DNA from: Solobacterium sp.
Lineage (GTDB): Bacteria > Bacillota_I > Bacilli_A > Erysipelotrichales > Erysipelotrichaceae
Assembly (NCBI GenBank): GCA_017510405.1
Contig: JAFWNG010000017.1
Location: 1-51,415 of the forward strand
Direction: 5' to 3'
Length of the DNA stretch: 51,415 bases
The position numbers and the translations under genes were made by a program. Of this stretch, positions 17,985 to 27,077 are shown in pieces; the stretch's first letter is position 1, and each line of letters begins with the position of its first letter. Under the pieces are notes generated by a model, which worked only from the letters and a program-made list of their open reading frames with translations, did no database searches and was not told the DNA's origin.

Positions 17985-18536
17985 TTATCGTCCTCCTTTT
18001 GCAGTAATATAAACAGATTTTGACAGTTCGGGATCCAGATGGGAAAAATCATGTTTCACGATCTCTTCGCACATAAACACGACACCGTCATAACTGTATT
18101 TGAAGATCGCACAGTTGCCGATCCCCGGTTTATGGGGAACCAGTGAATAATCCTGCCATTTTTTGGCAAACTGACCACAGGCAGCACCATGAGCAACGAT
18201 AAGCGTCGTGGTATTATCTTCCGCATGCTTCATCAGTTCGGTGACCGTATTCACAAACCGGTCCTGGAATTCTTTTTCCCCTTCTCCGCCGTACTGTTTG
18301 AACTGATCCCCGTACGGAAACGAAGGATTCAAAGATTCATCATGCCCTTCCAGCTTGCCGAAGAACCATTCTTTCAGTCCCCAGATCCTCTCATAAGGGA
18401 TCTGTCCGCCGGTCACGATCTCGAGCGTATCTGCAGCCCTTTCCGATGTGGAAGACCATGCATAATCAAAATGTACTTCATGATCCAGAAACCACTTGCC
18501 GGCTACTTCTGCGATGCCGGATTCCCATTTCGTTCT
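17985..18536 (-). pseudogene. Histidine phosphatase (phosphoglycerate-mutase-like), N-terminus missing
   Basis: From 18536 the frame reads GIAEVAGKWFLDHEVHFDYA, then SSTSERAADTLEIVTGG, the helix and 'S-S-x-x-x-R-A-x-D-T' strand of the PGM superfamily, and later LIVAHGAACGQF with the second catalytic histidine. The first catalytic 'R-H-G' strand, which should lie about 35 residues before GIAEV, is absent: an in-frame TGA stands at 18539-18537 and the preceding DNA is unrelated. A GTG at 18416 could start a 143-residue product but it would lack the phospho-histidine. It is one base upstream of the IIB-ROK gene. Confidence 0.65.
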
Positions 18537-18539
18537 TCA

Positions 18540-18869
18540 GGACTCTCTGGAAGCTTTAAGTGCTGTCATAAATGCGTCCACCCTGCCTGCTTTTGCCTCT
18601 GATCTTACGATCCGTCTTTTCCGCAGCAGGGAAAACAGTGGGCGTATCTTCATTCGAATCTTTGATCCGGAAGCCACCATGCACTACCACTGCGTCATAC
18701 TGAAAAAGAACTGCGATCGATACGCTCGGTGGATCAGTTTTCTTGAAGAACGATATAAATAGTAAATACACTGCCGGACATCGGCATATGCTGCAGATAC
18801 CTGGGCGTTATTCATGCGGCTGCCCCTCATAAGGAAGCAAACAGGTTTCCACGTACAGATTTTCCGGAG
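18540..18869. other. Stretch without recognised gene
   Basis: Short frames on both strands, including a plus-strand run ending RWISFLEERYK at about 18760, show no family I recognise. The region likely replaced the 5' end of the histidine phosphatase gene. Confidence 0.3.
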
Positions 18870-18897
18870 TTGAAGTATAGTAGACACTTTGTAAAAT
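18870..18897 (+). promoter_or_regulatory. Promoter of the RimJ/RimL-like gene
   Basis: TTGAAG (18870-18875), 16-bp spacer, TAAAAT (18892-18897), about 35 nt before the ATG at 18933. Confidence 0.5.
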
Positions 18898-18932
18898 GAA
18901 GATATCGATTCATCGGCGAAAGGATTATGACC

Positions 18933-19475
18933 ATGGCTCTGGCAGACTATATTATTAATAAACCGATCATTGAAACCGAACGGCTTATTCTCCGTCCGAT
19001 GACATCTTCCGATATTCCCGCTCTCAGGGAATGGATGCCGGACAAAAGAATCTATACTTATTGGGGCAAAGGTCCCGCCAAAGCAGAGAAGAACCCCGAA
19101 CTGATGTTTGAAAAAAAAGAGAAGCCAACCAGGAGTTTCCACCTTGGTATTGCCGGGAAAGAAGACAACCGGGTCATTGGTGATCTCTGGGTCTATCTGA
19201 TTGAAAATAACCGGATGGCATCGGTAGCGCTGCGTCTGGCAAGTTCCTGCCAGGGCAAGGGATACGGGACAGAAAGTCTGTCAGCAATCACGGATTTCTG
19301 TTTTGAACATACGGAACTGAAAAGACTATGGGCAGAAGTCGATATCCGAAATATCGCTTCCTGGAAGATGATGGAAAAATGCGGTTATACCAGGGAAGGC
19401 CTTATACGTCAGGGGAAGATGGTCAATACATGGTGTGATTATTTCATCTATGCAAAACTGAAAGAAGATGATTAA
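18933..19475 (+). CDS. GNAT N-acetyltransferase, RimJ/RimL type
   Basis: About 180 residues with the RimJ/RimL layout: IETERLILRPMTSSDIPALR at the N-terminus, acetyl-CoA-binding RLASSCQGKGYGTESLSAI (Q/R-x-x-G-x-G/A) in the middle, and VDIRNIASWKMMEKCGYTRE near the C-terminus. It should transfer acetyl from acetyl-CoA to a protein N-terminus or small amine. ATG 18933 is preferred over 18927 because AAAGGA lies 8 nt before it. Acceptor unknown. Confidence 0.85.
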   Translation: MALADYIINKPIIETERLILRPMTSSDIPALREWMPDKRIYTYWGKGPAKAEKNPELMFEKKEKPTRSFHLGIAGKEDNRVIGDLWVYLIENNRMASVALRLASSCQGKGYGTESLSAITDFCFEHTELKRLWAEVDIRNIASWKMMEKCGYTREGLIRQGKMVNTWCDYFIYAKLKEDD

Positions 19476-19672
19476 TAGCACTTCATCCGGACCAGCTGTC
19501 TTTATTGATGTAAGCTTCTTTCACATTTTCGAACCGGACGGTTAATACCGGATACATACCAGTCTGAATGTCTTTCTGTATTTCACATTTTACGAGCTTC
19601 CACGTCGGGGGCAGTTCCGGAATCCGGCAGCTACAGCAAAACGGATTCTTTTTTTGAGGAAACAAAAAAAAA

Positions 19673-19698
19673 AGAAGAGAACTGCTGCGTTCTCTTCT
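19673..19698 (-). terminator. Terminator of the rha operon
   Basis: AGAAGAGAAC (19673-19682) pairs with GTTCTCTTCT (19689-19698); on the minus strand ten T residues follow. The remaining 19476-19660 contains a minus-strand frame ending ENVKEAYINKDSWSG that I do not recognise. Confidence 0.8.
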
Positions 19699-19709
19699 GA
19701 TGAGACTCA

Positions 19710-21131
19710 TTATCTGGTAATGATATCGATCGGTACATTGAATATTTTTGCAACTTTGATCAGTGTATCGATGTGTCTGCCGACAGCCGCTGCCATGTGA
19801 TGGGTCGGGCCTGCTTCGGACCATCTGTTGACAAAGTCCCTGGCACCGCAGGTAAACCGTGTGCGCATGTTGGTATCGCCGAACTCGAAGATCGGTCCTT
19901 CCTCGTTGACACCTTCCGCGACAACGAATTTGAAGTGCCCGTCCCTGTCCTGGGTTATACCAAGATACGTGACAGGTCCTGCCGGCGGATAGAACTGGGT
20001 CAGATAGCCGCCGCCTGTCTTGCCATGGAAAACAGGAACGATCTTCATGGAAGGCTTGCGTGCCTTCGAGATGTCCGCATCACCTGATCCGGAGTGGCCG
20101 ATAATGCAGATGTCTTCCGGGAAGTCGATGGAATACATTTCGGAAAGCTGGCCGGTACCGGCAATGGTCTTGAGGATGGACATCGCCATGGCAACCTTGA
20201 TATCCCCTTCGACTGCACAGGCTGTGCCCTGCTTGATCAGCATGGAGAATGCCGGGATCAGCATACTGTCGAGCTTGCCGGCAACTCCCTGGGCAAAACC
20301 GTCGTAATGGGAAGCGACAAAGCCGAGCTGTTCGTCTTTGACCCACTGTTCAAAGGCGACAACATATTTTGCCATATCCCAGACGGTTTCAACTGTGGCG
20401 CCGCCTTCAATCTCGAATGTGTCGAGGATATCCTCTGCCTTTGTGCGGATTGCTTCTTCATCGGTGATATTATCTGCAATCGCCCACATCTTTTCCCAGT
20501 CGAACTGTTTTGTATAAACCCACATTCTGTGGTAGAGGTTTGTTTCATCGATGTAGAGATCCATCATGCCCGGATACGGTCTGCCGATCTGGGCAAGATT
20601 CGTATCGCGGAATCTTCTTCTGACCTGGGCAGCTCTGCACCATTCAGCGATTTCCTTTTCAACATAGGGATCTCCGCCTTCGACAACACCGGTAATGACC
20701 GCATGGCGCTTTCCTGCTCTTTCCAGATCAGCAACCATTTCGCCCACCGCACCGCAGGCGTAGAGTTCACCGAGCCATTTGGCATTGTCCGTGTTGGCAT
20801 AATCAGGAGCTTTGAGCTTCTGGACATTGACCAGGACGACCGGTACGTCAAGATCCCGGACTGCCGGCAGCATATTGTAGCTTGTTGCGTATGTCAGCAG
20901 CTGCATGATCACCAGATCGACATCCGCTGCACGGAATTTGTCGCCGGCAGCCTGGGAGAGTTCCTTGGTGGTGACGATGCCGCCGTCGATCAGATCGACC
21001 GTATCGGGAAGTGTTTTCTTGAATGCTTCATACTGGCCTTCAAACTCAGGAACCAGGGACGGGAACTGCGGTAAGTATGCTCCTAAGGCGATGGCGAATA
21101 CGCCGACTCTTGCACGGGTATCAACTAACAT
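19710..21131 (-). CDS. L-fucose/L-arabinose isomerase family protein in rhamnose operon
   Basis: A 473-residue aldose-ketose isomerase of the FucI/AraA superfamily. Recognisable parts are VDLVIMQLLTYATSY in the N-terminal Rossmann-like half, and the metal-site region in the C-terminal half with ACAVEGDIKVAMAMSIL (glutamate and aspartate ligands) and GPTHHMAAAVGRH. It is the last gene of rhaB-rhaD-isomerase, where a rhamnose isomerase is needed, but it is not the TIM-barrel RhaA. It probably interconverts L-rhamnose and L-rhamnulose or a related 6-deoxyhexose. AAAGGAGA precedes the ATG. True substrate needs assay. Confidence 0.75.
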   Translation of the reverse strand: MLVDTRARVGVFAIALGAYLPQFPSLVPEFEGQYEAFKKTLPDTVDLIDGGIVTTKELSQAAGDKFRAADVDLVIMQLLTYATSYNMLPAVRDLDVPVVLVNVQKLKAPDYANTDNAKWLGELYACGAVGEMVADLERAGKRHAVITGVVEGGDPYVEKEIAEWCRAAQVRRRFRDTNLAQIGRPYPGMMDLYIDETNLYHRMWVYTKQFDWEKMWAIADNITDEEAIRTKAEDILDTFEIEGGATVETVWDMAKYVVAFEQWVKDEQLGFVASHYDGFAQGVAGKLDSMLIPAFSMLIKQGTACAVEGDIKVAMAMSILKTIAGTGQLSEMYSIDFPEDICIIGHSGSGDADISKARKPSMKIVPVFHGKTGGGYLTQFYPPAGPVTYLGITQDRDGHFKFVVAEGVNEEGPIFEFGDTNMRTRFTCGARDFVNRWSEAGPTHHMAAAVGRHIDTLIKVAKIFNVPIDIITR

Positions 21132-21143
21132 GATCTTTCTCCT

Positions 21144-21974
21144 TTACTTCTTTTCGTATAAGAATTCTTCCGGAAGTGTGACATTGAAGTCTCTTGCCAG
21201 ATCTCTGAAATTCTGCGGTGTGATGGTCTGCAGCTTTGTCGGCGACATGCTTAATGTCTTGACCAGGATCTCTGCGCTCTTTTCAACAGTATGCATGAGG
21301 CCGAAGGTCAGATCGAAGTCCGGACCGCTGGCAAACATGCCGTGGTGAGCCCAGATCGCTACATCGTATTTCTTCATCAGTTCACTGGTCGCAACCGCGA
21401 TATCGCGTCCGCCGGGAACCATCCAGCCGACGACTCCGACACCATCCGGGAAGACGACCGGGCACTCCGTAGCCATTTCCCAGAGTTCTCTTGTAAAGAC
21501 CTTGTCTTCCAGAGGAAGCACGAATGTCAGAGCGATGACATTGGTCGTATGAGCATGGTAGATGACTCTGTGTGTACCGCTGCTTGCCTTCTTTTTGACC
21601 TCATGGTTCATCAGATGGGAAGGCAGTTCGCTGGTCGGCCTGCCGCCGCTGCACAATCCCCACAGGACTCTGTAGTTTTCTCCCTTATCGTCAAGTTCGA
21701 TGATCGCAGACGTGTCTTCCGGATCAAGGATAACATTGCGGAAATACTTGCCGGAGCCGGTGACCATGAAGTACTCATTGGCAAGATCCGGTACACTGGT
21801 TCCGATCTCTTTCCATTCACCGGGTTCATGGAAGTACTGTCTGACTTCTTCCACTTCTTCCGGTCTGATTCTGTAGGAAAGATTTCCTCCGTTTCTTTCG
21901 TGCCAGCCCTGCAGCCAGCCGTCATTGCACATACGTACAAATCCGTTAACAAATTTAACATCCATGATACTCAT
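21144..21974 (-). CDS. rhaD: Rhamnulose-1-phosphate aldolase
   Basis: Class II aldolase that splits L-rhamnulose-1-P into DHAP and L-lactaldehyde. The 276-residue length matches RhaD. Motifs include GWHERNGGNLSYRI, the phosphate-binding FMVTGSGKYFRN, the catalytic glutamate in GRPTSELPSHL, the zinc pair in IYHAHTTNVIAL, and the third zinc histidine in IWAHHGMFASG. Its ATG overlaps the rhaB stop codon in ATGA, with GGGAGG about 9 nt upstream, so translation is coupled. Confidence 0.92.
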   Translation of the reverse strand: MSIMDVKFVNGFVRMCNDGWLQGWHERNGGNLSYRIRPEEVEEVRQYFHEPGEWKEIGTSVPDLANEYFMVTGSGKYFRNVILDPEDTSAIIELDDKGENYRVLWGLCSGGRPTSELPSHLMNHEVKKKASSGTHRVIYHAHTTNVIALTFVLPLEDKVFTRELWEMATECPVVFPDGVGVVGWMVPGGRDIAVATSELMKKYDVAIWAHHGMFASGPDFDLTFGLMHTVEKSAEILVKTLSMSPTKLQTITPQNFRDLARDFNVTLPEEFLYEKK

Positions 21975-23395
21975 TGCGGCTTTACCTCCCTGATTTCAAA
22001 GCTCTCTTTGATTAAACTTCTCGCATCCTGAAGCGATGCGGTTTCTTTTGACGCGATCATCTGCACAAGCAGATTTCCAAGTGCGGTTCCTTCCGTCGGC
22101 CCGGCATAGACGGTTAAGCCAGTGGCATTGGCACTCATCTGATTGAGATACATGTCCTGGCTTCCGCCGCCGACAATATTCATGCTGGTATATGTTCTGC
22201 CGGTCAGCTTTTCCAGTGCTTTCACTGCCCTTCTGTAATCATCTGCCAGCGAGCGGTAGACCACCTGCATGACCTCTCCGGTCGTCTGCGGTATCGGCTG
22301 ATCTGTATCAGCGCAGGCTTTCTTAACTTCCTCAATCATAGAAGACGGCGCCAGGAAGCGGTCATCATCGACATCCACCATGGACGCAAAGTCCTTTGCG
22401 CCTTCCGCTTCTCTGATCAGATCCGGGAAGGACGGCCGGTTTCCGTTCTCATCGGCGAGTTCCTTACGGATGTTCTGAATCATCCAGAGACCCATAATAT
22501 TTTTCAGATAGCGGAATCTGTATTCATAGCCGCCTTCGTTGGTCAGGTTCTGTTCCATACTTTCCATGCTTGTGATCGGCTCCATATTTTCTACGCCAAG
22601 CAGCGACCATGTGCCGGAGGACAGGAACACAGCATTATCGTCCTTTGCCGGTACCGCCAGGAAGGCGCTTCCGGTATCATGGGTCGCGGGAAGTATCACT
22701 GTCATGTTCAGTCCCAATTCTTTCTGAACTTCTTCACTGAAATCGCCCAGAACCGTTCCAGGCACTGAGATCGGCAGGAAGATTCTTTCCGGAAGCCCAA
22801 GTTTACTGATCAGTTCTCTGTCCCAGTCTTTTGTATACGCATTGACCAGGGCAGTCGTTGTCGCATTGGTGTATTCCTGTGCTTTCTTCCCGGTCAGCAG
22901 ATAACCGAGATAATCCGGAATCATCAGCATAGCTGCTGCCTTTTCAAATATCTCCGGATTTTCCTTTTTCTGGGCATACAGCTGATAGGCTGTATTGAAC
23001 TTCTGAAACTGGATCCCGGTACGGGAATAGTGTTCCGCAAAGGCAAGTTTTCCTTCTGCCTCGAGTTCTTCCCGCATTCCGTCTGTTCTTTCATCCCGGT
23101 ATGCCACCGCATCCGTCAGTCTTCTTCCAGCTTCATCCAGAAGAACATAGTCAACTGCCCAGGTATCGATTCCCATTGTTTCAGGCCTGCAGTCAAGCTT
23201 TGCGCATTCCCGTATGCCTGCCTTCAGTTCCGAAGCCAGATGATCAATATCCCAGCAGAGATGACCGTCTTTTTCGGTCAGCTTATTTTCGAAACGGTAC
23301 ACTTCTTTCAGCCGGATCTTTCCGTTTTCAAGCCAGCCAAGGATGTGACGTCCTGAGGACGCGCCGATGTCGACAGCCAGGTGACAATTTGCCAT
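21971..23395 (-). CDS. rhaB: Rhamnulokinase
   Basis: FGGY-family carbohydrate kinase of 474 residues that phosphorylates L-rhamnulose at C1. N-terminal ATPase motif AVDIGASSGRHILG, sugar-binding MGIDTWAVDYVLLD, FLSSGTWSLLGVE, and the C-terminal adenosine motif NIVGGGSQDMYLNQ are in the usual places for RhaB. It is first in the operon, preceded by AAGGAGGGG before ATG 23395, and diverges from an AraC-family regulator. Confidence 0.93.
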   Translation of the reverse strand: MANCHLAVDIGASSGRHILGWLENGKIRLKEVYRFENKLTEKDGHLCWDIDHLASELKAGIRECAKLDCRPETMGIDTWAVDYVLLDEAGRRLTDAVAYRDERTDGMREELEAEGKLAFAEHYSRTGIQFQKFNTAYQLYAQKKENPEIFEKAAAMLMIPDYLGYLLTGKKAQEYTNATTTALVNAYTKDWDRELISKLGLPERIFLPISVPGTVLGDFSEEVQKELGLNMTVILPATHDTGSAFLAVPAKDDNAVFLSSGTWSLLGVENMEPITSMESMEQNLTNEGGYEYRFRYLKNIMGLWMIQNIRKELADENGNRPSFPDLIREAEGAKDFASMVDVDDDRFLAPSSMIEEVKKACADTDQPIPQTTGEVMQVVYRSLADDYRRAVKALEKLTGRTYTSMNIVGGGSQDMYLNQMSANATGLTVYAGPTEGTALGNLLVQMIASKETASLQDARSLIKESFEIREVKPQ

Positions 23396-23438
23396 ATCCC
23401 CTCCTTTTTTTTGATTTTCCTTTTGCTTACATAAACAG

Positions 23439-23444
23439 TATAAT
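23439..23444 (+). promoter_or_regulatory. -10 box of the rhamnose AraC regulator
   Basis: TATAAT between the divergent rhaB and AraC genes, pointing to the AraC gene at 23519; no strong -35, as expected for an activator-dependent promoter. Confidence 0.4.
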
Positions 23445-23518
23445 GAGCATAAATACAGTTATCCATTAATGATAGTCTTATGTTTTTTTGAAAAAGTCTG
23501 ATGTTCTGGGAGGCATAT

Positions 23519-24379
23519 ATGCTTACTTACAATCTTGATATTGAACCCGGCAGTCTGTGGCTGCGCACAACACCCGGTGAAACCGCCGTCAGCCAGCCTT
23601 TTTTCTGCTCGGAAGCCGGTGTTTTCTATGCCCGCAAAGATTTCAACACAGCAAGAAGTTTTAAGGACAACTACATTCTTTTCTGTACGATCGAAGGCTG
23701 CGGCCTGATCACGCAGAATAACCAGACGGTGGAACTGCATCAGAATGAAGCACTGTTAATGAACTGCCGCTATCCGCAGTCCTATAAAACACGGGATAAC
23801 ACATGGAAGCACTACTGGATCCATATCGACGGTGACGGCGTCAGGGCAATGGAAAAGATTCTGATTCCGGAAGGCAGACTGACCCCTGTATCGTTGTCCG
23901 CAAAAAGCGTTCACTTCCACTTCGATACCATTCTCAAAAATCTGGAAACAGACTCGGTACAGGCGATCCTGACCGACTCCCTCGAAGTACATCAGCTGTT
24001 AACGATGATGGCGGCCGGCCTCATGAAAAAGCAGACGGAAAGCACCGGAACTGTACGGCTGATCCTGGAAGCGGCGGACCATATCCGTCTTCATTACCGG
24101 GATGAACTTAACGTTGACGATCTGCTGGAACTGACCCATCTATCCCGTTCTTATTTCCTGCAGATGTTCAAACGGGTCATCGGCACTACACCCCATGCTT
24201 ATCTGCTCGCCTGCCGCATCACCCGCTGCAAGCTTCTTCTGGAAACAACAGACCGCTCCATTGCGTCGATTGCCGAAGAGACCGGCTTCCGGGATTCCTC
24301 TTCCCTGAGCGTCCGGTTCTCTGCCATGGTCGGCCAGAGTCCTCTGAAATACAGAAACAACGCTCTGCGTCAGCAGTAG
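23519..24379 (+). CDS. AraC-family transcriptional regulator of the rha operon
   Basis: A 286-residue regulator with an N-terminal cupin sensing domain (arm and barrel up to about residue 150; MNCRYPQSYKTRD) and a C-terminal double HTH: LNVDDLLELTHLSRSYFLQM for the first and SIASIAEETGFRDSSSLSVR for the second, ending GQSPLKYRN. Divergent from rhaB, it most likely activates the rhamnose genes with the sugar as effector. ATG 23519 is chosen since GGGAGG lies 6-7 nt upstream. Confidence 0.88.
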   Translation: MLTYNLDIEPGSLWLRTTPGETAVSQPFFCSEAGVFYARKDFNTARSFKDNYILFCTIEGCGLITQNNQTVELHQNEALLMNCRYPQSYKTRDNTWKHYWIHIDGDGVRAMEKILIPEGRLTPVSLSAKSVHFHFDTILKNLETDSVQAILTDSLEVHQLLTMMAAGLMKKQTESTGTVRLILEAADHIRLHYRDELNVDDLLELTHLSRSYFLQMFKRVIGTTPHAYLLACRITRCKLLLETTDRSIASIAEETGFRDSSSLSVRFSAMVGQSPLKYRNNALRQQ

Positions 24380-24540
24380 CGGAAGAACAGAATCATGCAT
24401 TTTCTTCAAGAACATCCCACGTGATACGGAACGACAGCATATTGAGCAGCAGGTTCTGTGTTCTGAATCCCATAAGAAAACACTGCGGATTTCTGCTGTC
24501 CATATCATGGTTAAAGAACATAAAAGCCAGGAGGGAAACA

Positions 24541-24891
24541 ATGCATTACTATCCGAAAACTGCAGGGCTGAAAATCGTGACGGATACAATTCCTGCATCT
24601 TTGATCAGAATTATCAGAAAATACCGGCCGGATTCTATCGCGGAGATAAAAAAGGATATTGAAAACGGTTATTACATATTATCCTGCTCTTATGCGGGAG
24701 AACCGGAGAAGTTTAATGCGATTATTCAATGCTATAACGAATTGATCGGCAGCGGATTTTCTGCGGAATTGTATGAACATGGACGCAGATCCACGATCGA
24801 ACTCTTCAATAACTGGTCCAATACCATGAAAGAAATCCGGGAAGAGATCGAAGCTGAAGATATTGATGACGGCTCAGATGAATATTCCTGA
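24541..24891 (+). CDS. Hypothetical acidic protein
   Basis: 116 residues starting MHYYPKTAGLKIVTD after AGGAGGGAAACA, a strong translation signal. The middle (GYYILSCSYAGEPEKFNAII, then QCYNELIGSGFSAELYEHGR) looks like a small mixed alpha/beta domain; the C-terminal 25 residues are very acidic (EEIEAEDIDDGSDEYS). No membrane segment or signal peptide. I do not recognise the family. It stands alone between the AraC gene and a terminator at 24930. Confidence 0.65.
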   Translation: MHYYPKTAGLKIVTDTIPASLIRIIRKYRPDSIAEIKKDIENGYYILSCSYAGEPEKFNAIIQCYNELIGSGFSAELYEHGRRSTIELFNNWSNTMKEIREEIEAEDIDDGSDEYS

Positions 24892-24928
24892 CAACGAATA
24901 CTCTGGAATACGGATGTATGAACAGACA

Positions 24929-24960
24929 GGATCCTGACAGTGTGAGCAGGATCTTTTCTT
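24929..24960 (+). terminator. Terminator of the hypothetical gene
   Basis: GATCCTG (24930-24936) pairs with CAGGATC (24947-24953), followed by TTTTCTTCTTCC. Confidence 0.65.
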
Positions 24961-24980
24961 CTTCCTGCGTACAGTCAAAG

Positions 24981-25015
24981 GAGAGTTTCACTCTCGTTTT
25001 ACATGGCGGTATAAT
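24981..25015 (+). promoter_or_regulatory. CPBP gene promoter with overlapping palindrome
   Basis: GAGAGT-TTC-ACTCTC (24981-24995) is a perfect 6+6 dyad lying over the -35 position; TATAAT is at 25010-25015 with about 18 bp from TTTCAC. An operator overlapping the promoter is likely. Confidence 0.5.
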
Positions 25016-25098
25016 ACTCTCATGGAGCTGTCTTCCCCGGAAGACACGATCCTGAAGCGAATAAAATATACAGATCAGAGTTTTAGGAAGGGAAAACA

Positions 25099-26016
25099 AT
25101 GTCTAAAATTACTGCTGTGCTGTCCGGTTTGAAAAAGGATTTGTCTGATTCATGGAAAAGCAATCGTACACGAAGAGAGATCATTGAGACGATCGTTACC
25201 GTCTTTGTGACGGCGTACGGACTGGATTTTCTGGGTTACTTTCTGCGTGTGAGGTATTTCAGATGGCGGGACAGTTTAGCCGTCAGTGCGGAGATCTCAC
25301 ATGTGCTTCTGTATCTTGGACACGTGTGCTTTCTGGCTGTCATGCTGCTGTACGCATGGGCTGTCCGAAAGGATCGGCGGTACTTCACCGATATCCTGCA
25401 TGGAAACAGACGCAGGAATGCTCTGTATGCCGTACTTGGCGCATTGACAGGATTTGCTTCGATGGGGATCTGCATTCTGGCAGCGTCCGTCCACGGCGAT
25501 TTTGCGGTTGCTTCCCCGTCCGGCGTACAGATTCCCATTTTCCTCTTTGGACTGGCTGCGGTGCTGCTGCAGGCTTCTACAGAGGAGATCGAAAGCCGCG
25601 GCTTTGTATTCGGCAGATTGAAAGCCGAAGGAGTTCCTGTTGGTATTGCGGCGGCAGTCAGTGCGTTCTTCTTCACTTTCCTCCACGCGGATAATCCGGG
25701 TTTCTCGATCATTCCGCTTCTCAGTATTTTTGTTGTCGGAATCGAGTATGCCATCAGTTTTCATTACTTCGGAACGCTCTGGTTTCCCTGTGACGCGCAC
25801 ATGATGTGGAATTTCACACAGGACTTTATCTTCGGCCTGCCGGACAGCGGGAATCCAGCCGTCATATCCATATTCCATACGACAGTAAGCGGATCCAGTT
25901 TCTTCTATGATGAAGTATTCGGCATTGAGGGAAGCTGTGCTGCTGTGATCGTAAATCTGATTGCCTGCTGTATCATCTTTCTGATCGGCAGGAAGATGCA
26001 GAAAAAGGAAAACTGA
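25099..26016 (+). CDS. CPBP-family intramembrane metalloprotease (CAAX/Abi)
   Basis: A 305-residue polytopic membrane protein with about eight hydrophobic segments. The three CPBP motifs are present in order: STEEIESRGFVFGRL (E-E-x-x-x-R, about residue 170), FFFTFLHADNP (F-x-x-x-H), and AHMMWNFTQDFIFG (H-x-x-x-N). Such proteases process prenylated or bacteriocin-like peptides or give immunity; substrate is unknown here. GGAAGGG precedes the ATG. It is followed at 41 bp by the lipoprotein reductase gene, possibly co-transcribed. Confidence 0.85.
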   Translation: MSKITAVLSGLKKDLSDSWKSNRTRREIIETIVTVFVTAYGLDFLGYFLRVRYFRWRDSLAVSAEISHVLLYLGHVCFLAVMLLYAWAVRKDRRYFTDILHGNRRRNALYAVLGALTGFASMGICILAASVHGDFAVASPSGVQIPIFLFGLAAVLLQASTEEIESRGFVFGRLKAEGVPVGIAAAVSAFFFTFLHADNPGFSIIPLLSIFVVGIEYAISFHYFGTLWFPCDAHMMWNFTQDFIFGLPDSGNPAVISIFHTTVSGSSFFYDEVFGIEGSCAAVIVNLIACCIIFLIGRKMQKKEN

Positions 26017-26056
26017 GCTGCAGTTTACAAGTGAAACTGTTTTTGAGGTGAAGAAA

Positions 26057-27040
26057 ATGAAAAGACTATTGATCTTTGTCACGGTCCTGATCTTTCTGTC
26101 CGGTATGACTGCCTGCAGTATTCAGAACAGGGAACCGGGATCGGACAGCGAAGCAAATACCGATACAGCTGCGGACAGCGCCTCTGCAGCAGAAGGAGGA
26201 TCTAAGGTGGGACAGTTTGATCTGAAAAAAAAGACCGTACTGCTGAACAGCGGATATGAGATGCCGATCATCGGACTCGGAACATGGACATTAAACGATG
26301 AGGAAGCCGAGAACAGTGTGTATTCCGCGCTGAAGACCGGCATGCGTCTGATCGATACAGCGCGATATTACGGCAACGAAAAAGGCGTAGGCCGCGGTCT
26401 TCAAAGAGCGGTCGATGATGGTATCGTGACGAGAGAAGAAGTCTTTATTACAACAAAAATCTACGGCGGCGATCATGAACGTGCAAAAGGAATTATTAAC
26501 GATGCCCTGAAAGACCTGAACGTCGATTACATCGACCTCCTGCTGATCCACCAGCCCGGGGCAGATGATGAAGGCGTATATAAAGCAATGGAAGAGGCAG
26601 TTCATGACGGCCGGCTGCGTTCTATAGGAATCTCCAATTACTATACCCGTGCACAGGTGGATGAGGTTCTGTCATTCGCATCCATCACCCCTGCTGTGAT
26701 ACAAAATGAAAACCACATATTCTATCAGAATAAAGAACTTCAGGAATATGTAAAACAATACGGAATCGTGATCGAATCCTGGTATCCCTTCGGCGGAAGA
26801 GGACATACAGCAGAAAACTTCAATCATGATACAATAACGAAAACAGCCCGTGATCATAATGTTACATCCGCACAGGCAATACTCAGATGGCAGATCCAGG
26901 ATGGATATATAGTAATTCCGGGTTCGTCCAATGCCGAACACATTGCCGAAAACTATGACATCTTTGACTTTGAACTGTCTGAAGAAGAAATTCAGCAGAT
27001 TCGGGAAATTGACATACAGAGAAGATATGAAAACTGGTAG
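26057..27040 (+). CDS. Aldo/keto reductase with lipoprotein signal peptide
   Basis: Residues 1-20 form a lipoprotein signal, KRLLIFVTVLIFLSGMTACS, with the lipidation cysteine at about position 20, then an S/A/D/E-rich linker of 35 residues. From GYEMPIIGLGTWTLNDEEAE onward it is a full aldo/keto reductase: LIDTARYYGNEKGVGRGL (Asp and Tyr), FITTKIYGGD (Lys), LLLIHQPG (His), and IPGSSNAEHIAEN for NADPH. The intact tetrad predicts an active enzyme placed outside the membrane, where NADPH is not expected. ATG 26057 is preferred to GTG 26048 because GAGGTG serves as its ribosome-binding site. Confidence 0.85.
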   Translation: MKRLLIFVTVLIFLSGMTACSIQNREPGSDSEANTDTAADSASAAEGGSKVGQFDLKKKTVLLNSGYEMPIIGLGTWTLNDEEAENSVYSALKTGMRLIDTARYYGNEKGVGRGLQRAVDDGIVTREEVFITTKIYGGDHERAKGIINDALKDLNVDYIDLLLIHQPGADDEGVYKAMEEAVHDGRLRSIGISNYYTRAQVDEVLSFASITPAVIQNENHIFYQNKELQEYVKQYGIVIESWYPFGGRGHTAENFNHDTITKTARDHNVTSAQAILRWQIQDGYIVIPGSSNAEHIAENYDIFDFELSEEEIQQIREIDIQRRYENW

Positions 27041-27077
27041 TATTCCAGCCTGAGTTCAGTTTGAGAGAGGTATAAAA

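Noticed and set aside
19483-19660. Minus-strand frame ending ENVKEAYINKDSWSG behind the rha operon
   Set aside because: Its upstream part coincides with the operon terminator and the isomerase 3' end; no start codon of its own with a ribosome-binding site.
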